Part shown: piece after piece, positions 51,875-62,034 of the stretch
Position numbering within the stretch: the stretch's first letter is position 1
Layout: every line of letters begins with the position of its first letter
Notes under the pieces: model-generated
The model's database searches: none
The model's input: the letters and a program-made list of their open reading frames with translations, nothing else
Told to the model about the DNA's origin: nothing
Source: Enterococcus sp. MMGLQ5-1
GTDB lineage: Bacteria; Bacillota; Bacilli; Lactobacillales; Streptococcaceae
NCBI RefSeq assembly: GCF_013155265.1
Contig: NZ_JABJXU010000001.1
Span: 550,154 to 614,153, forward strand
Direction: 5' to 3'
DNA: 64,000 bases
Translations under genes and position numbers: made by a program

Positions 51875-54028
51875 TTGAAGATTTTTAGATATTTAAAGCC
51901 TTATTGGTATGTCTTAATACTCGTTTTAGGCTTACTAGGTGTTCAAGCCTTTAGTGATTTAAGCTTACCAAATTTAACAAGCGATATTGTCGATACTGGT
52001 ATTATGCAAGGCGGTATTGAATCGGCAACACCGTCTGAAATCAGAAAAGATAGTTTGGCAACACTTGAGCTGTTCATGACGGAAAAAGAACAGGCTACAG
52101 TAGAAGCAAATTATCAACTCAATGAAAAGGGTATTTATAAGCTAAAGGAAAATGATGACACCTCTGAATCAAAGCTAGAAAAGTCATTTGAAATGCCCAT
52201 GCTGATTGTTAGTCAGTTGAGTCAGGAAAAGGATCAGAGTAAAAATCTGACAACGATTATAGCTGCATATCAAAAGGGCTTGATGACCAAAGAGGATTTA
52301 TTGAAAATTAGAGTACAAGCAGATGAGAAGGCGGAGGATATTTCTGATTCGACCTTAAGGCAGTCAGGTATTGCTTATGTAAAAGCTGAGTATAAAGCTT
52401 TAGGTAAGGATTTAAAGCAAATTCAAATGAATTATATGCTTTTAACTGGTGCTAAAATGATTGGCTTAACCTTTCTCTCAGTAGTTGCCTCAATTATTGT
52501 TGCACTCATTGCTTCATATTTGGCAGCATTAATCTCTAAGAAGCTCAGAATTGACCAGTATGAACGAACACTTGAGTTTTCTAATGCTGAAATGAATCAA
52601 TTTTCAGCGGCATCATTAATCACTCGAAATACAAATGACATTCAACAAATCCAAATGGGCTTGGTTTTAAGTATCCGTTTAGTGCTTTATGCGCCTATAC
52701 TTGGTTTAGGCGGTATATATATGGTTATGAAGACCGAAACCAGCATGGGCTGGATTGTTGGTGTGGCCGTTGGTTTAGTTCTGCTAATTGTTTTACTTTT
52801 AGTAGGTACTACAATGCCTAAATTTAAAAAGCTACAAAAGTTAGTTGACCGTGTCAATTTAGTTTCTAGAGAAATATTGACTGGCTTGCCAGTAATTCGT
52901 GCCTTTAGCCGTGAAAAGTTTGAAGAAAAACGGTTTGACCAAGCGAATGAGAATTTGATGAAAACACAATTATTTGTTAATCGGGCAATGACACTAATGA
53001 TGCCATTGATGATGCTTTTAATGAATGTCGTTTCTGCGATGATTGTTTGGTTTGGTGGGCACAATATTTCTGATGGCACGATGCAGGTAGGTGACATGAT
53101 GGCATTTATTACTTATACAATGCAGATTGTCATGGCATTTATGATGCTTTCAATGGTTTCAATTATTTTACCACGTTCAAATGTTGCTGCTGAACGTGTG
53201 GATGAGGTAATTAATACTAAGCCCTCAATCATTGATCCTAAAAATCCAGTTAAATTAGTGCAGGGCATTAAGGGGCTTGTTTCATTTGAAAATGTCAGCT
53301 TTCATTTTCCAGATGCAACTGAGAATGTATTAGAGGATATCAGCTTTACGGCTCGTCCAGGCGAAACAACAGCGATTATTGGCTCAACCGGTTCAGGTAA
53401 ATCGACAATTGTCAATTTAATCCCACGCTTTTACGATGTGACCTCAGGTAAAATTAAGATTGACGATGTAGATATTCGCGAGATGACTTTGTTTGATTTA
53501 CATAATCAGCTTGGATTTGTGCCACAAAAGGGAACATTATTCTCAGGTGATATCGAATCAAATATCAAATTTGGCGCAGGTGAAGTTAGTGATGAGGCGA
53601 TGAAAAGAGCTGCCGATATTGCTCAGGCAAGCGAGTTTATTAGTCAAAATGAAGCTGGCTTTACACGACCAATTTCGCAAGGCGGGAATAATGTTTCTGG
53701 AGGACAAAAGCAACGTCTATCGATTGCAAGAGCGATTGCAAAACAGCCTCAAATTTTAATTTTTGACGATAGTTTCTCTGCATTAGATAACCAGACGGAT
53801 ATTGCCTTAAGAAAAGCCTTAGAAAAGGCAATGAATTCTGTTACAACAATCATTGTCGCTCAAAAAATTTCTACAATTATGCATGCTGAACAAATTGTCG
53901 TATTAAATGAAGGTAAGGTTTCAGCAATTGGCACACATGAAACATTAATGAAGACTTCGGAGATTTATCAGGAAATTGCCAAAAGCCAACTTAATAATCA
54001 AGAGCTTGGCATAGAAGAAGCAGACTAG
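51875..54028 (+). CDS. ABC exporter half-transporter with extracytoplasmic insert
   Basis: A 717-residue half-transporter. An insert of about 130 residues (about 60-190, hydrophilic, rich in E, K and Q) lies between the first and second membrane helices and should face outside. Walker A STGSGKST is near 508. The signature is NVSGGQKQR and Walker B ends in FDDSFSALD, so the catalytic Glu is Asp. It is the degenerate partner of the next gene. TTG start with GGAG eight bases upstream. Heterodimeric drug exporters such as BmrCD also show an extracytoplasmic domain in one subunit, which I cite from memory. Confidence 0.9.
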   Translation: MKIFRYLKPYWYVLILVLGLLGVQAFSDLSLPNLTSDIVDTGIMQGGIESATPSEIRKDSLATLELFMTEKEQATVEANYQLNEKGIYKLKENDDTSESKLEKSFEMPMLIVSQLSQEKDQSKNLTTIIAAYQKGLMTKEDLLKIRVQADEKAEDISDSTLRQSGIAYVKAEYKALGKDLKQIQMNYMLLTGAKMIGLTFLSVVASIIVALIASYLAALISKKLRIDQYERTLEFSNAEMNQFSAASLITRNTNDIQQIQMGLVLSIRLVLYAPILGLGGIYMVMKTETSMGWIVGVAVGLVLLIVLLLVGTTMPKFKKLQKLVDRVNLVSREILTGLPVIRAFSREKFEEKRFDQANENLMKTQLFVNRAMTLMMPLMMLLMNVVSAMIVWFGGHNISDGTMQVGDMMAFITYTMQIVMAFMMLSMVSIILPRSNVAAERVDEVINTKPSIIDPKNPVKLVQGIKGLVSFENVSFHFPDATENVLEDISFTARPGETTAIIGSTGSGKSTIVNLIPRFYDVTSGKIKIDDVDIREMTLFDLHNQLGFVPQKGTLFSGDIESNIKFGAGEVSDEAMKRAADIAQASEFISQNEAGFTRPISQGGNNVSGGQKQRLSIARAIAKQPQILIFDDSFSALDNQTDIALRKALEKAMNSVTTIIVAQKISTIMHAEQIVVLNEGKVSAIGTHETLMKTSEIYQEIAKSQLNNQELGIEEAD

Positions 54029-54037
54029 GAGGACAAA

Positions 54038-55915
54038 ATGGCAGAAAAGAATCAAGGAAAACAAAATGTGCCTAGTCCAAAAGGCTTTGGACCAAGAGGT
54101 GGTGGCCCTGTGGGTGCGCCAGTTGAAAAAGCGAAAGATTTTAAAGGCACGTTAAAACAGTTTTTTAATTATCTTGGTGGTTACAAAATTGCCTTAGCTA
54201 TAGTATTAATTGCGGCTGTAGCCTCAACTATTTTTACCATTTGGGGTCCTAAGATTTTATCAAAGGCGATTACCGAATTATTTAATGGCTTAGTAGAAAA
54301 ATATCAAGGAACTGGTTCAATCAACTTTGATAAAATTGGTAGCATTTTACTATTTATGTTGGGAATTTATGCGATTAGTTCAATCTTTTCATTTATTCAA
54401 GGTTGGATTATGTCAACAATTACTCAAAAAATTTCGTATAGAATGCGCCGAGATATTAGTGAAAAAATTGATCGAATGCCAATGAGCTATTTTGAGTCAC
54501 GTCCGATTGGGGATGTGCTTTCAAGAATTACCAACGATGTTGATACATTAGGTCAAAGCTTAAATCAATCTGTTACACAGCTGATTACCTCAATTTGTAC
54601 AATTGTTGGTGTTTTGATTATGATGTTGACGATCAGTCCATTGATGACATTAATTGCGATGGCAATTTTACCAATTTCAGCTGGCTTAATTGCGATAGTG
54701 GTCAAGCTCTCACAAAAATATTTCAGAACACAACAGGAATATCTCGGTGTTATTAATGGTCAAGTTGAAGAAACAATTTCAGGACATAATATTGTTCGTC
54801 TCTTTAATGATGAAGCTAATTCATCAAAGGTATTTAGAGAAAAAAATGAAATTTTATTTGATTCAGCTTGGAAATCACAATTTCTTTCTGGTTTAATGCA
54901 GCCATTGATGAATTTTGTGGGGAATTTGGGTTATGTTGGTGTGGCGATTAGCGGTGGTATATTGGCATTTAACGGTACCATTACAGTAGGTGATATTCAG
55001 GCCTTTATTCAATATGTCCGTTCGTTTACTCAGCCAATTTCACAATTGGCACAGGTATCAAATTTATTACAATCAATGGTCGCAGCAGCAGAGCGTGTCT
55101 TTGAGTTTTTAAATGAAAGCGAAGAAGCACAAAATGTTGAAAATGCAGTAAAGCTAGATCATGTAGAGGGTGTTGTAGACTTTGAACATGTTGCCTTTGG
55201 CTATAGTGAGGATAAAATTGTGATTCATGATTTTAATTCTCATGTAGAGGCAGGGCAAACTGTTGCAATTGTTGGTCCAACTGGAGCTGGAAAGACAACG
55301 ATGGTCAAATTATTAATGCGTTTTTATGATGTTAATAATGGTGCAATCAAGGTTGACGGTCATGATATTAGAGAATTTAACCGTGCAGATTTACGTCAAA
55401 ATATTGGTATGGTTTTACAGGATACCTGGTTATTTAAAGGTACCATTATGGAGAATATCCGATATGGCCGTTTAGAAGCAACTGACGAAGAGGTTTATGC
55501 AGCAGCTAAAGCAGCGCATGTTCACCACTTCATTCAAACCTTACCGGGTGGTTACCAAATGGCCTTGAATGAGGATTCAAGTAATATTTCGCAAGGACAA
55601 AAACAGCTTCTTACAATTGCTCGTGCTATTTTAGCGGATAAACCAATTCTGATTTTAGATGAAGCAACCTCAAGTGTTGATACAAGAACAGAAGGCTTGA
55701 TTCAAGAAGCGATGAATAATTTGATGAAGGGTCGAACGAGCTTTGTGATTGCACACCGTCTATCAACGATTAAAGATGCGGATAAAATATTGGTGATGAA
55801 CCATGGTGATATTATCGAGCAGGGTACTCATCAAGAATTACTTAAAAAAGCTGGCTTTTATGCTAATCTTTACAATAGCCAGTTTGAAGAAGTGGGCGAC
55901 GATTCAGTTGCTTAG
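54038..55915 (+). CDS. ABC exporter half-transporter, canonical partner
   Basis: A 625-residue half-transporter. An N-terminal 35-residue proline/glycine-rich segment precedes about six helices. Walker A GPTGAGKTT is near 412, the signature is the variant ISQGQKQLL, and Walker B is LILDEATSSVD with the catalytic Glu. It begins nine bases after its partner with AGGAGG upstream. The pair mirrors the minus-strand module at 4-8 kb; this half closely parallels that operon's canonical half. Confidence 0.92.
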   Translation: MAEKNQGKQNVPSPKGFGPRGGGPVGAPVEKAKDFKGTLKQFFNYLGGYKIALAIVLIAAVASTIFTIWGPKILSKAITELFNGLVEKYQGTGSINFDKIGSILLFMLGIYAISSIFSFIQGWIMSTITQKISYRMRRDISEKIDRMPMSYFESRPIGDVLSRITNDVDTLGQSLNQSVTQLITSICTIVGVLIMMLTISPLMTLIAMAILPISAGLIAIVVKLSQKYFRTQQEYLGVINGQVEETISGHNIVRLFNDEANSSKVFREKNEILFDSAWKSQFLSGLMQPLMNFVGNLGYVGVAISGGILAFNGTITVGDIQAFIQYVRSFTQPISQLAQVSNLLQSMVAAAERVFEFLNESEEAQNVENAVKLDHVEGVVDFEHVAFGYSEDKIVIHDFNSHVEAGQTVAIVGPTGAGKTTMVKLLMRFYDVNNGAIKVDGHDIREFNRADLRQNIGMVLQDTWLFKGTIMENIRYGRLEATDEEVYAAAKAAHVHHFIQTLPGGYQMALNEDSSNISQGQKQLLTIARAILADKPILILDEATSSVDTRTEGLIQEAMNNLMKGRTSFVIAHRLSTIKDADKILVMNHGDIIEQGTHQELLKKAGFYANLYNSQFEEVGDDSVA

Positions 55916-55968
55916 TCATGAATTTTCTAAGTAGCTAATCTAAAGAACTTTAACAATATTGATAAATG

Positions 55969-56022
55969 GGCATCAGCTCAAAGCAACAGTGTCACAGCTT
56001 GCTTTGGTTGATGTCATTTTTG
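55969..56022 (+). terminator. Terminator of the second ABC operon
   Basis: GGCATCA...AAAGCAA pairs with TTGCTTT...TGATGTC in a two-part stem, followed by ATTTTT. Confidence 0.8.
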
Positions 56023-56415
56023 TATTGTTATTATGAAATACAAGTATTAGATATCGGATCAATGTCAAATCGGACTGATTTTACTAAAATGATCAATGAG
56101 GCCGTTAAACAGTTATCTTCGGACGACTGTTTTTTGATGTTGCTCAAACGACATGGAATCCTTCTAAATTAAGCTTCATGGTGTGCATATTGCCTTATCT
56201 TTCTTGGAAATAAATCCAAATTCACGCCTTTAGAAAGTTCTCTCTTTTTATTATTTCAAGATAAATAAAAATTGAACTAAAATATTTATCAATTCAATTT
56301 ATGATAGAGTCTAAATATCAAAGCTGCTATTTGTTAAACAATCCTTTAAAAAGTATTTAGCTGATTTTAAGAATGAATGGGCAAAATGTTGATAAATAAT
56401 AAATGAGGTGATTGA
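56023..56415. other. Gap before the 42-residue ORF
   Basis: It contains a weaker hairpin with T-tract (AAACAGT / ACTGTTTTTT, 56107-56135) and a degraded copy of the 38851-type repeat (about 56265-56310). No gene is evident; an open frame at 55966-56172 spans the terminator and lacks a site. Confidence 0.5.
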
Positions 56416-56544
56416 ATGTTAAAAAGAATAGCGAAGTATTTTTACCAATGGAAAACTAAAATCAGAGCTTTAATTAAAGATGTTGCTTGGGAATTAGTCG
56501 TGCTTTCAATTGCCCACACAATCGTTGTTTATTTAAGTCATTAG
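56416..56544 (+). CDS. Small protein, 42 residues, basic then hydrophobic
   Basis: ATG 56416 is preceded by GAGGTG six bases upstream. The product has a basic N-terminal half (MLKRIAKYFYQWKTKIRALI) and a hydrophobic C-terminal half (DVAWELVVLSIAHTIVVYLS) that could form a membrane helix. I do not recognise it. It resembles small membrane-active or toxin-like peptides in general character, but there is no antitoxin, processing site or transporter to support that. It ends 67 bases before the ung start. Confidence 0.5.
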   Translation: MLKRIAKYFYQWKTKIRALIKDVAWELVVLSIAHTIVVYLSH

Positions 56545-56611
56545 CTCGTTTTGCTTGACTTTATTTCTCGTGATAAAATATTCAATAATGGTTGAATTTA
56601 AGGAGAATATA

Positions 56612-57244
56612 ATGAACAATTGGCAAAGCTTTTTTGAAATGGAAGCTAAGAAATCTTATTATCAAGCTTTAATGAAGCATGTAAAGCATGCATATCAAGT
56701 AAAAACTGTTTATCCCGCTTGTCAGGCTATATTTAGAGCATTTGAACTGACGCCCTTTGAAGAAGTCAAGGTTGTGATTTTTGGGCAAGATCCCTATCAC
56801 AATGGTCAAGCTACAGGGCTAGCATTTTCAGTTAACGAATCAGAAAAATTACCAGCAAGCCTAAGGAATATTTTTCAGGAGCTTGAAGCTGACACGCAGC
56901 TTAAAAGAACAAATGGTGATTTGAGCGACTGGGCAGCGCAGGGTGTGCTCCTATTAAATACGGTTTTAACAGTAGAAGCACACCAAGCGAATAGTCATCA
57001 AGCTATTGGTTGGGACACCTTTATTCAAAATGTGATTCACTACTTAAATCAAAAGGATGACTTAATCTATGTTTTGTGGGGGAAACAGGCACAAAAGCTT
57101 AAACCGCTGATTAGCAATGGTCGTTTTATTGAATCAGCTCATCCTAGTCCATTATCAGCATATCGAGGTTTTTTAGGTAGTAAGCCCTTTTCTAAAATTA
57201 ATCAGTTATTAGCTGAAAAAAATGAGCAAATCATAAATTGGTAA
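56612..57244 (+). CDS. ung: Uracil-DNA glycosylase
   Basis: A 210-residue family 1 UDG. The water-activating motif GQDPYH is at residues 58-63 and the leucine-loop motif HPSPLSAYRGF near 179. It removes uracil from DNA in base-excision repair. I start at ATG 56612, with AAGGAG just upstream; the longer frame from 56555 lacks a site. pta follows 84 bases later, an arrangement common in Lactobacillales. Confidence 0.96.
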   Translation: MNNWQSFFEMEAKKSYYQALMKHVKHAYQVKTVYPACQAIFRAFELTPFEEVKVVIFGQDPYHNGQATGLAFSVNESEKLPASLRNIFQELEADTQLKRTNGDLSDWAAQGVLLLNTVLTVEAHQANSHQAIGWDTFIQNVIHYLNQKDDLIYVLWGKQAQKLKPLISNGRFIESAHPSPLSAYRGFLGSKPFSKINQLLAEKNEQIINW

Positions 57245-57328
57245 GCGTTTACTATTGTATGTTATCAGACTTTGGATTAAAATATAGATTGTGAACAAAT
57301 TTTATGCTAATTCAATGAGGAGGATATT

Positions 57329-58309
57329 TTGGAATTATTTGATAGTTTGAGATTTAAGATTGTAAGACGAGGCATTCGGATTGTTTTCCCAGAAGCAACT
57401 GATCCGCGAGTATTGGGAGCTGCGGCAAGGCTTCGCGCAGAGGATTTGGTTATTCCTGTATTGATAGGTGATCATGATGAGGTCGTTGATTCGATTCGCA
57501 AACGTGGCTTACAATCATCAGCATTTGAAATTATCGATCCAAATAACTATGATGGTCTCGCTGAAATGATTGACAGCTTAGTCGAGCGTCGTAAAGGTAA
57601 GCTCAGTCGAGAGCAGGCTGCAGAGCTAGTAAAGGATGGCAATTATTTTGGTACAATGCTTGTTTATATGGATAAGGCAGATGGCTTAGTGAGCGGTGCG
57701 ATTCATTCGACAGCAGAGACAGTGAGGCCAGCGCTCCAAATTATCAAAACTAAGCCGGGCATTTCAAGAACCTCAGGTGCCTTTTTAATGATACGTGGTC
57801 GTGACGAGGAGAAGTATCTATTTAGTGATTGTGCAATAAATGTTAAACCAGGTGCACAAGAGCTCGCTGAAATTGCGATTGCATCTGCGGAAACTGCACG
57901 CATTTTTGATATTGATCCAAAAGTGGCGATGCTAAGCTTTTCAACTAAAGGCTCAGGGACATCTGAGGATGTTGATAAAGTGGTTGAAGCAACAGAAATT
58001 GCCAAAAACTTGGCACCTGATTTAGCCTTAGATGGCGAGCTGCAATTTGATGCGGCATATGCCCAATCTGTTGCTGCAATTAAAGCACCTGAATCAGACG
58101 TGGCTGGTGCGGCGAATGTCTTTATTTTCCCTGATTTGCAAGCGGGGAATATTGGCTATAAAATTGCCCAACGCCTAGGTAATTTTGAAGCGATTGGTCC
58201 AATTTTACAAGGCTTAAATAAACCAGTTTCTGATTTATCACGTGGTGCAAGTGAAGAGGATGTTTATAAGCTTTCAATTATTACAGCAGCACAGACCTTG
58301 AATTGCTAA
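57329..58309 (+). CDS. pta: Phosphate acetyltransferase
   Basis: A 326-residue enzyme interconverting acetyl-CoA and acetyl phosphate, part of the acetate/ATP-yielding branch of fermentation. Family marks are FPEATDPRVLGAA near the N-terminus and KSNxxxxS-type segments: MDKADGLVSGAIHSTAETVRPAL near 112 and FSTKGSG near 212. Short form without regulatory N-terminal domain, as usual in Firmicutes. The start is TTG with AGGAGG seven bases upstream. Confidence 0.96.
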   Translation: MELFDSLRFKIVRRGIRIVFPEATDPRVLGAAARLRAEDLVIPVLIGDHDEVVDSIRKRGLQSSAFEIIDPNNYDGLAEMIDSLVERRKGKLSREQAAELVKDGNYFGTMLVYMDKADGLVSGAIHSTAETVRPALQIIKTKPGISRTSGAFLMIRGRDEEKYLFSDCAINVKPGAQELAEIAIASAETARIFDIDPKVAMLSFSTKGSGTSEDVDKVVEATEIAKNLAPDLALDGELQFDAAYAQSVAAIKAPESDVAGAANVFIFPDLQAGNIGYKIAQRLGNFEAIGPILQGLNKPVSDLSRGASEEDVYKLSIITAAQTLNC

Positions 58310-58338
58310 TTATCATTAGTTTTGATAGATAATTAACA

Positions 58339-58366
58339 TTGACAAATGATTGATTAATGATAAACT
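58339..58366 (+). promoter_or_regulatory. Promoter of the T-box transcript
   Basis: TTGACA (58339-58344) and TAAACT (58361-58366) with 16-base spacing. Confidence 0.6.
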
Positions 58367-58374
58367 TAATTTCA

Positions 58375-58559
58375 TTAAGAGGAGTATGCCACAAGGTTTT
58401 TAAGAGAGAAAACATTTGCTGAAAGTTTTCATTCCAACTGGCTGAAGGTAGCTTAGTGTTAGTTTAATAGGATTAATGAGATAGATATTATTATCTATAA
58501 ATTTAGGTGGTACCGTGGAGAAATTCGCCCTAATCAACATTGGTTGATTAGGGCTTTTT
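58375..58559 (+). promoter_or_regulatory. T-box leader (aminoacyl-tRNA responsive)
   Basis: The conserved T-box stretch is at about 58505-58518 (AGGTGGTACCGTGG), followed by TTCGCCCT. A terminator (GCCCTAATCAA / TTGATTAGGGC, TTTTT) ends at 58559. AGAGAG and GCTGAAAG stem I elements are at 58403-58426. The candidate specifier is in TGAAGGTAGC (58443-58452): GTA (Val) or GGT (Gly) depending on register. valS lies downstream, beyond a repeat and a 156-residue gene, so valine is likely. Confidence 0.9.
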
Positions 58560-58769
58560 GCCATGACGGCTTACTCTCCGAAAATTTCAGAATGAAATTT
58601 GAGGCAGTTAGTCGACAAGGTATGTCTTTGAACTAAGTTTTTACAAGTAACTTAAGGGCGCTTTAAAAACTTGGTTCAAAGGCTCAAATAACACTTATCT
58701 TACGAAAATTGAACTTTTGATAGGGCATGAATGTTTAAATGACGGAAATCAGTTTAAGGATGTGATGTT
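58560..58769. repeat. Dispersed-repeat modules between the T-box and the next gene
   Basis: Bases about 58583-58617 match the right half of the large inverted repeat at 11411-11469. Bases 58625-58682 hold an inverted repeat (TTTGAACTAAGTTTTTA / TAAAAACTTGGTTCAAA, one mismatch), whose reverse complement matches about 26737-26790. No gene or promoter stands out. Confidence 0.75.
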
Positions 58770-59240
58770 ATGGATAAAGAAGAACTTTTAAAGATTATTG
58801 AAGAAATTGAAGCAATTGCCGATGATCAAATTTTAGTGAAATTAGAACGTCTGAAGACCTTGATTAATAAGGTACCTAAAGGTAAAGCAGTCCATCGTTT
58901 TAATAAGCGGTTTTCAGAAATGCCGTTATATATCGATTATCAAGGTGTTAAGGCAACTGTCTTCTGGGAAAAAAATCATCAAATACGCATTTTAAAAGGT
59001 GCAAATTTAAAAAAAGACTTTATATTGACTGCTAAAGGTGAAAAATCATTTTCTGATAAATTTGGCGAAACCCTGCGGATTGAGAATCAACAAGCGATTC
59101 AAGATTATATCTTGATTGAAGACGTCATCTTAAAGTCAGTCAATGAAGTTGGCTTATTCTTATATTTTGGTGGCGTTAATTCTTGGGAAGTATTGATGAA
59201 TGAGCAGGGTGAGACATTAGATGAGTTGAGCAAGAAATAG
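58770..59240 (+). CDS. DUF4357-like protein, 156 residues
   Basis: A cytoplasmic protein with an acidic helical N-terminus (KEELLKIIEEIEAIADD) and a C-terminal part whose pattern (IRILKGANLKKDFILT, then a final NSWEVLMNEQGETL) recalls DUF4357. The match is by eye. It stands between the T-box leader and valS, so it is probably read from the same transcript when the T-box opens. Function unknown. The ATG at 58770 follows AAGGATGTG. Confidence 0.68.
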   Translation: MDKEELLKIIEEIEAIADDQILVKLERLKTLINKVPKGKAVHRFNKRFSEMPLYIDYQGVKATVFWEKNHQIRILKGANLKKDFILTAKGEKSFSDKFGETLRIENQQAIQDYILIEDVILKSVNEVGLFLYFGGVNSWEVLMNEQGETLDELSKK

Positions 59241-59287
59241 ATAGCAATTAACAATTAACAATTAATAATTAAGCATAAGGAGCTATA

Positions 59288-61924
59288 ATGACAGAAAATT
59301 TATCAACCAAATACCAACCGAATGAGGTTGAAGCTGGCAAGTACCAATGGTGGTTAGAGCAGAACTTTTTTAAGCCAAGCGGTGATAAAAAAGCGAAGCC
59401 TTATTCAATCGTGATTCCACCACCGAATGTCACAGGGAAACTGCATTTAGGGCATGCTTGGGATACGACCTTACAGGATATTTTGATTCGTCAAAAGCGG
59501 ATGCAAGGCTATGATACACTTTGGCTACCGGGGATGGATCATGCAGGTATTGCAACGCAGGCAAAGGTTGAGGCACGTTTAGCGGAAGCGGGTATTTCTC
59601 GTTATGATTTAGGTCGAGAAAAGTTCTTAGAAAAGGCGTGGGAATGGAAGGATGAATATGCCGGGACAATTAAGTCGCAGTGGGGCAAATTAGGGTTATC
59701 ACTCGATTATTCTCGTGAACGTTTTACCTTGGATGAGGGCTTATCAGAAGCCGTTAAAACGGTCTTTGTCACACTCTATGAAAAAGGTTGGATTTATCGT
59801 GGTGAAAAGCTGATTAACTGGGATCCCAAGGCAAGAACAGCACTATCTGATATTGAGGTGATTCATAAGGATATTAATGGTGCTTTTTACCATATTAATT
59901 ATGAGCTAACGGACGGTTCTGGCTATGTTGAGATTGCGACCACTCGTCCAGAAACCTATCTTGGGGATACGGCAGTCATTGTCAATCCAGAGGATGAACG
60001 CTATCAGCATTTAATCGGTAAATCGGTTAAGCTGCCGATTATTGACCGTGAAATTCCAATCCTAGCTGACGAACACGCCGATATGGAAAAAGGGACAGGG
60101 GTCGTTAAAATCACCCCAGCACATGATCCAAATGACTTTGAAGTTGCCCTGCGTCATGATTTACCAATGATTAACATGATGAACGATGATGGCACGATTA
60201 ATCATGAGGGTGGCAAATACGAGGGATTGGACCGTTTTGAAGCACGTAAGCAAATTGTGGCAGACTTAAAAGCGCTTGGCTTATTGGTGGCGATTAAAGA
60301 AACGGTTCACCAGGTCGGACATTCAGAGCGTAGTGGGGCGATTGTTGAGCCTCGTCTTTCAACGCAATGGTTTGTTAAAATGGATGAATTGGCGAAACAA
60401 GCGATTGAAAATCAGTCTACAGAACAGGCGGTTGAATTTTTCCCACCACGCTTTAATCAAACCTTTACGCGTTGGATGGAAAATGTCCATGACTGGGTGA
60501 TTTCTCGTCAATTATGGTGGGGACATCAAATTCCAGCTTGGTATCATAAAACGACTGGCGAAACGTATGTTGGCATGGAAGCACCAGCTGATATTGAAAA
60601 TTGGGCGCAAGACCCAGATGTTTTGGATACTTGGTTTTCATCAGCACTCTGGCCTTTTTCAACGATGGGCTGGCCGAATACGAATGCAGAGGATTTCAAA
60701 CGTTATTTTCCGACTTCAACTCTAGTCACTGGCTATGATATCATCTTTTTCTGGGTGAGTCGGATGATTTTCCAAAGCCTTGAGTTTACAGGGGAACGAC
60801 CTTTTAAAAATGTGCTGATTCACGGTTTAATTCGTGATGAGGAAGGTCGTAAGATGAGTAAATCGCTCGGTAATGGGATTGACCCAATGGATGTGATTGA
60901 AAAATACGGTGCAGATTCGTTGCGCTGGTTCTTGATTAATGGCTCAGCTCCCGGGCAAGACATTCGCTTTAGCTATGAAAAGATGGATGCCTCATGGAAC
61001 TTTATTAATAAAATCTGGAATGTATCACGTTATATTATGATGAATGTTGAGGACTTATCTTACGAAGATTTAGATATTTCTCAAAATCGTAATGCAACAG
61101 ACGATTGGATTTTAACGCGTTTGAATGAAACGATTGAATCGGTTACGCACCTTTTTGATAAATTTGAATTTAGTGAAGCGGGTCGTGTCCTTTATAATTT
61201 CATTTGGGATGAATTTGCCGATTGGTATATTGAATTAACCAAAGAAGTCTTATATGGCGAAGATGAAGCAGCAAAATTAACCACTAAATCGGTTTTGGTT
61301 TACGTACTAGATAACGTCTTGCGCTTGTTGCATCCAATCATGCCGTTTGTAACCGAAGAGATTTGGCAAAAAATACCACATTCAGGTGAAAGTATTGTCA
61401 TTGCTGAGTATCCAACGGTTAATGCGCAACTTAATCATCCAGAAGCGACCGTTGGTGTTGAAGCACTTAAAGAGCTGATACGAGCAGTTCGTAATATCCG
61501 TAGTGAAGTGAATACGCCACTTTCTAAGAAAATAAAATTATTAATACAAACAAAAGATAATCAATTAAAAGATTTCTTGATTAATAATAAAAATTATATT
61601 GCTCGCTTTACCAATCCAGAAGTATTGGAGATTAGTGATACAATCGAAGTACCTAAATTAGCGATGAGTGCAGTTTTGACAGGTGCTGAAATCTTCTTAC
61701 CACTTGCTGATTTAATTAATGTTGAGGAAGAAATTGCGCGCTTGACTAAGGAGCTTGATAAATGGACAAAAGAGGTTGAACGGGTTAATCAAAAGCTTTC
61801 TAATGAAAAATTTGTCAATTCAGCACCTGAAATGGTGGTCCAAGGTGAGCGAGAAAAACAAGCTGATTATTTAGAAAAACAAGCAGCCGTTCAAATACGG
61901 ATTGAGGAGCTGAAAGCACTTTAA
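59288..61924 (+). CDS. valS: Valyl-tRNA synthetase
   Basis: An 878-residue class I synthetase that charges tRNA-Val and edits Thr. The HIGH-type motif HLGHA is at residues 53-57 and KMSKS near 523. The editing domain ([13 protein letters not shown]) and a C-terminal coiled coil (about 805-878) are present. Length fits the family. AAGGAG precedes the ATG. The T-box leader 0.7 kb upstream is the most likely control. A long hairpin follows the stop. Confidence 0.97.
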   Translation: MTENLSTKYQPNEVEAGKYQWWLEQNFFKPSGDKKAKPYSIVIPPPNVTGKLHLGHAWDTTLQDILIRQKRMQGYDTLWLPGMDHAGIATQAKVEARLAEAGISRYDLGREKFLEKAWEWKDEYAGTIKSQWGKLGLSLDYSRERFTLDEGLSEAVKTVFVTLYEKGWIYRGEKLINWDPKARTALSDIEVIHKDINGAFYHINYELTDGSGYVEIATTRPETYLGDTAVIVNPEDERYQHLIGKSVKLPIIDREIPILADEHADMEKGTGVVKITPAHDPNDFEVALRHDLPMINMMNDDGTINHEGGKYEGLDRFEARKQIVADLKALGLLVAIKETVHQVGHSERSGAIVEPRLSTQWFVKMDELAKQAIENQSTEQAVEFFPPRFNQTFTRWMENVHDWVISRQLWWGHQIPAWYHKTTGETYVGMEAPADIENWAQDPDVLDTWFSSALWPFSTMGWPNTNAEDFKRYFPTSTLVTGYDIIFFWVSRMIFQSLEFTGERPFKNVLIHGLIRDEEGRKMSKSLGNGIDPMDVIEKYGADSLRWFLINGSAPGQDIRFSYEKMDASWNFINKIWNVSRYIMMNVEDLSYEDLDISQNRNATDDWILTRLNETIESVTHLFDKFEFSEAGRVLYNFIWDEFADWYIELTKEVLYGEDEAAKLTTKSVLVYVLDNVLRLLHPIMPFVTEEIWQKIPHSGESIVIAEYPTVNAQLNHPEATVGVEALKELIRAVRNIRSEVNTPLSKKIKLLIQTKDNQLKDFLINNKNYIARFTNPEVLEISDTIEVPKLAMSAVLTGAEIFLPLADLINVEEEIARLTKELDKWTKEVERVNQKLSNEKFVNSAPEMVVQGEREKQADYLEKQAAVQIRIEELKAL

Positions 61925-61966
61925 TCAATCTAGTTTGTTTATTATTCACAAATAATATCTAGCTTT

Positions 61967-62012
61967 GAGGAATAGACAGATTTGTCTGGGCTCATCTGTC
62001 TATTCCTCGTCG
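61967..62012 (+). terminator. Hairpin between valS and rsmD
   Basis: Perfect 14-bp arms GAGGAATAGACAGA / TCTGTCTATTCCTC with a 14-base loop. The following T-tract is imperfect (GTCGCTTTT), so termination may be partial. Confidence 0.65.
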
Positions 62013-62034
62013 CTTTTATAAGGAGAGATGAATT

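Noticed and set aside
55966-56172. 68-codon open frame after the second ABC operon
   Set aside because: Its start is inside the terminator hairpin of the ABC operon and it lacks a ribosome binding site.
61967-62012. Perfect hairpin after valS considered as a mobile-element end
   Set aside because: It is a single copy placed as a terminator or attenuator between two housekeeping genes.
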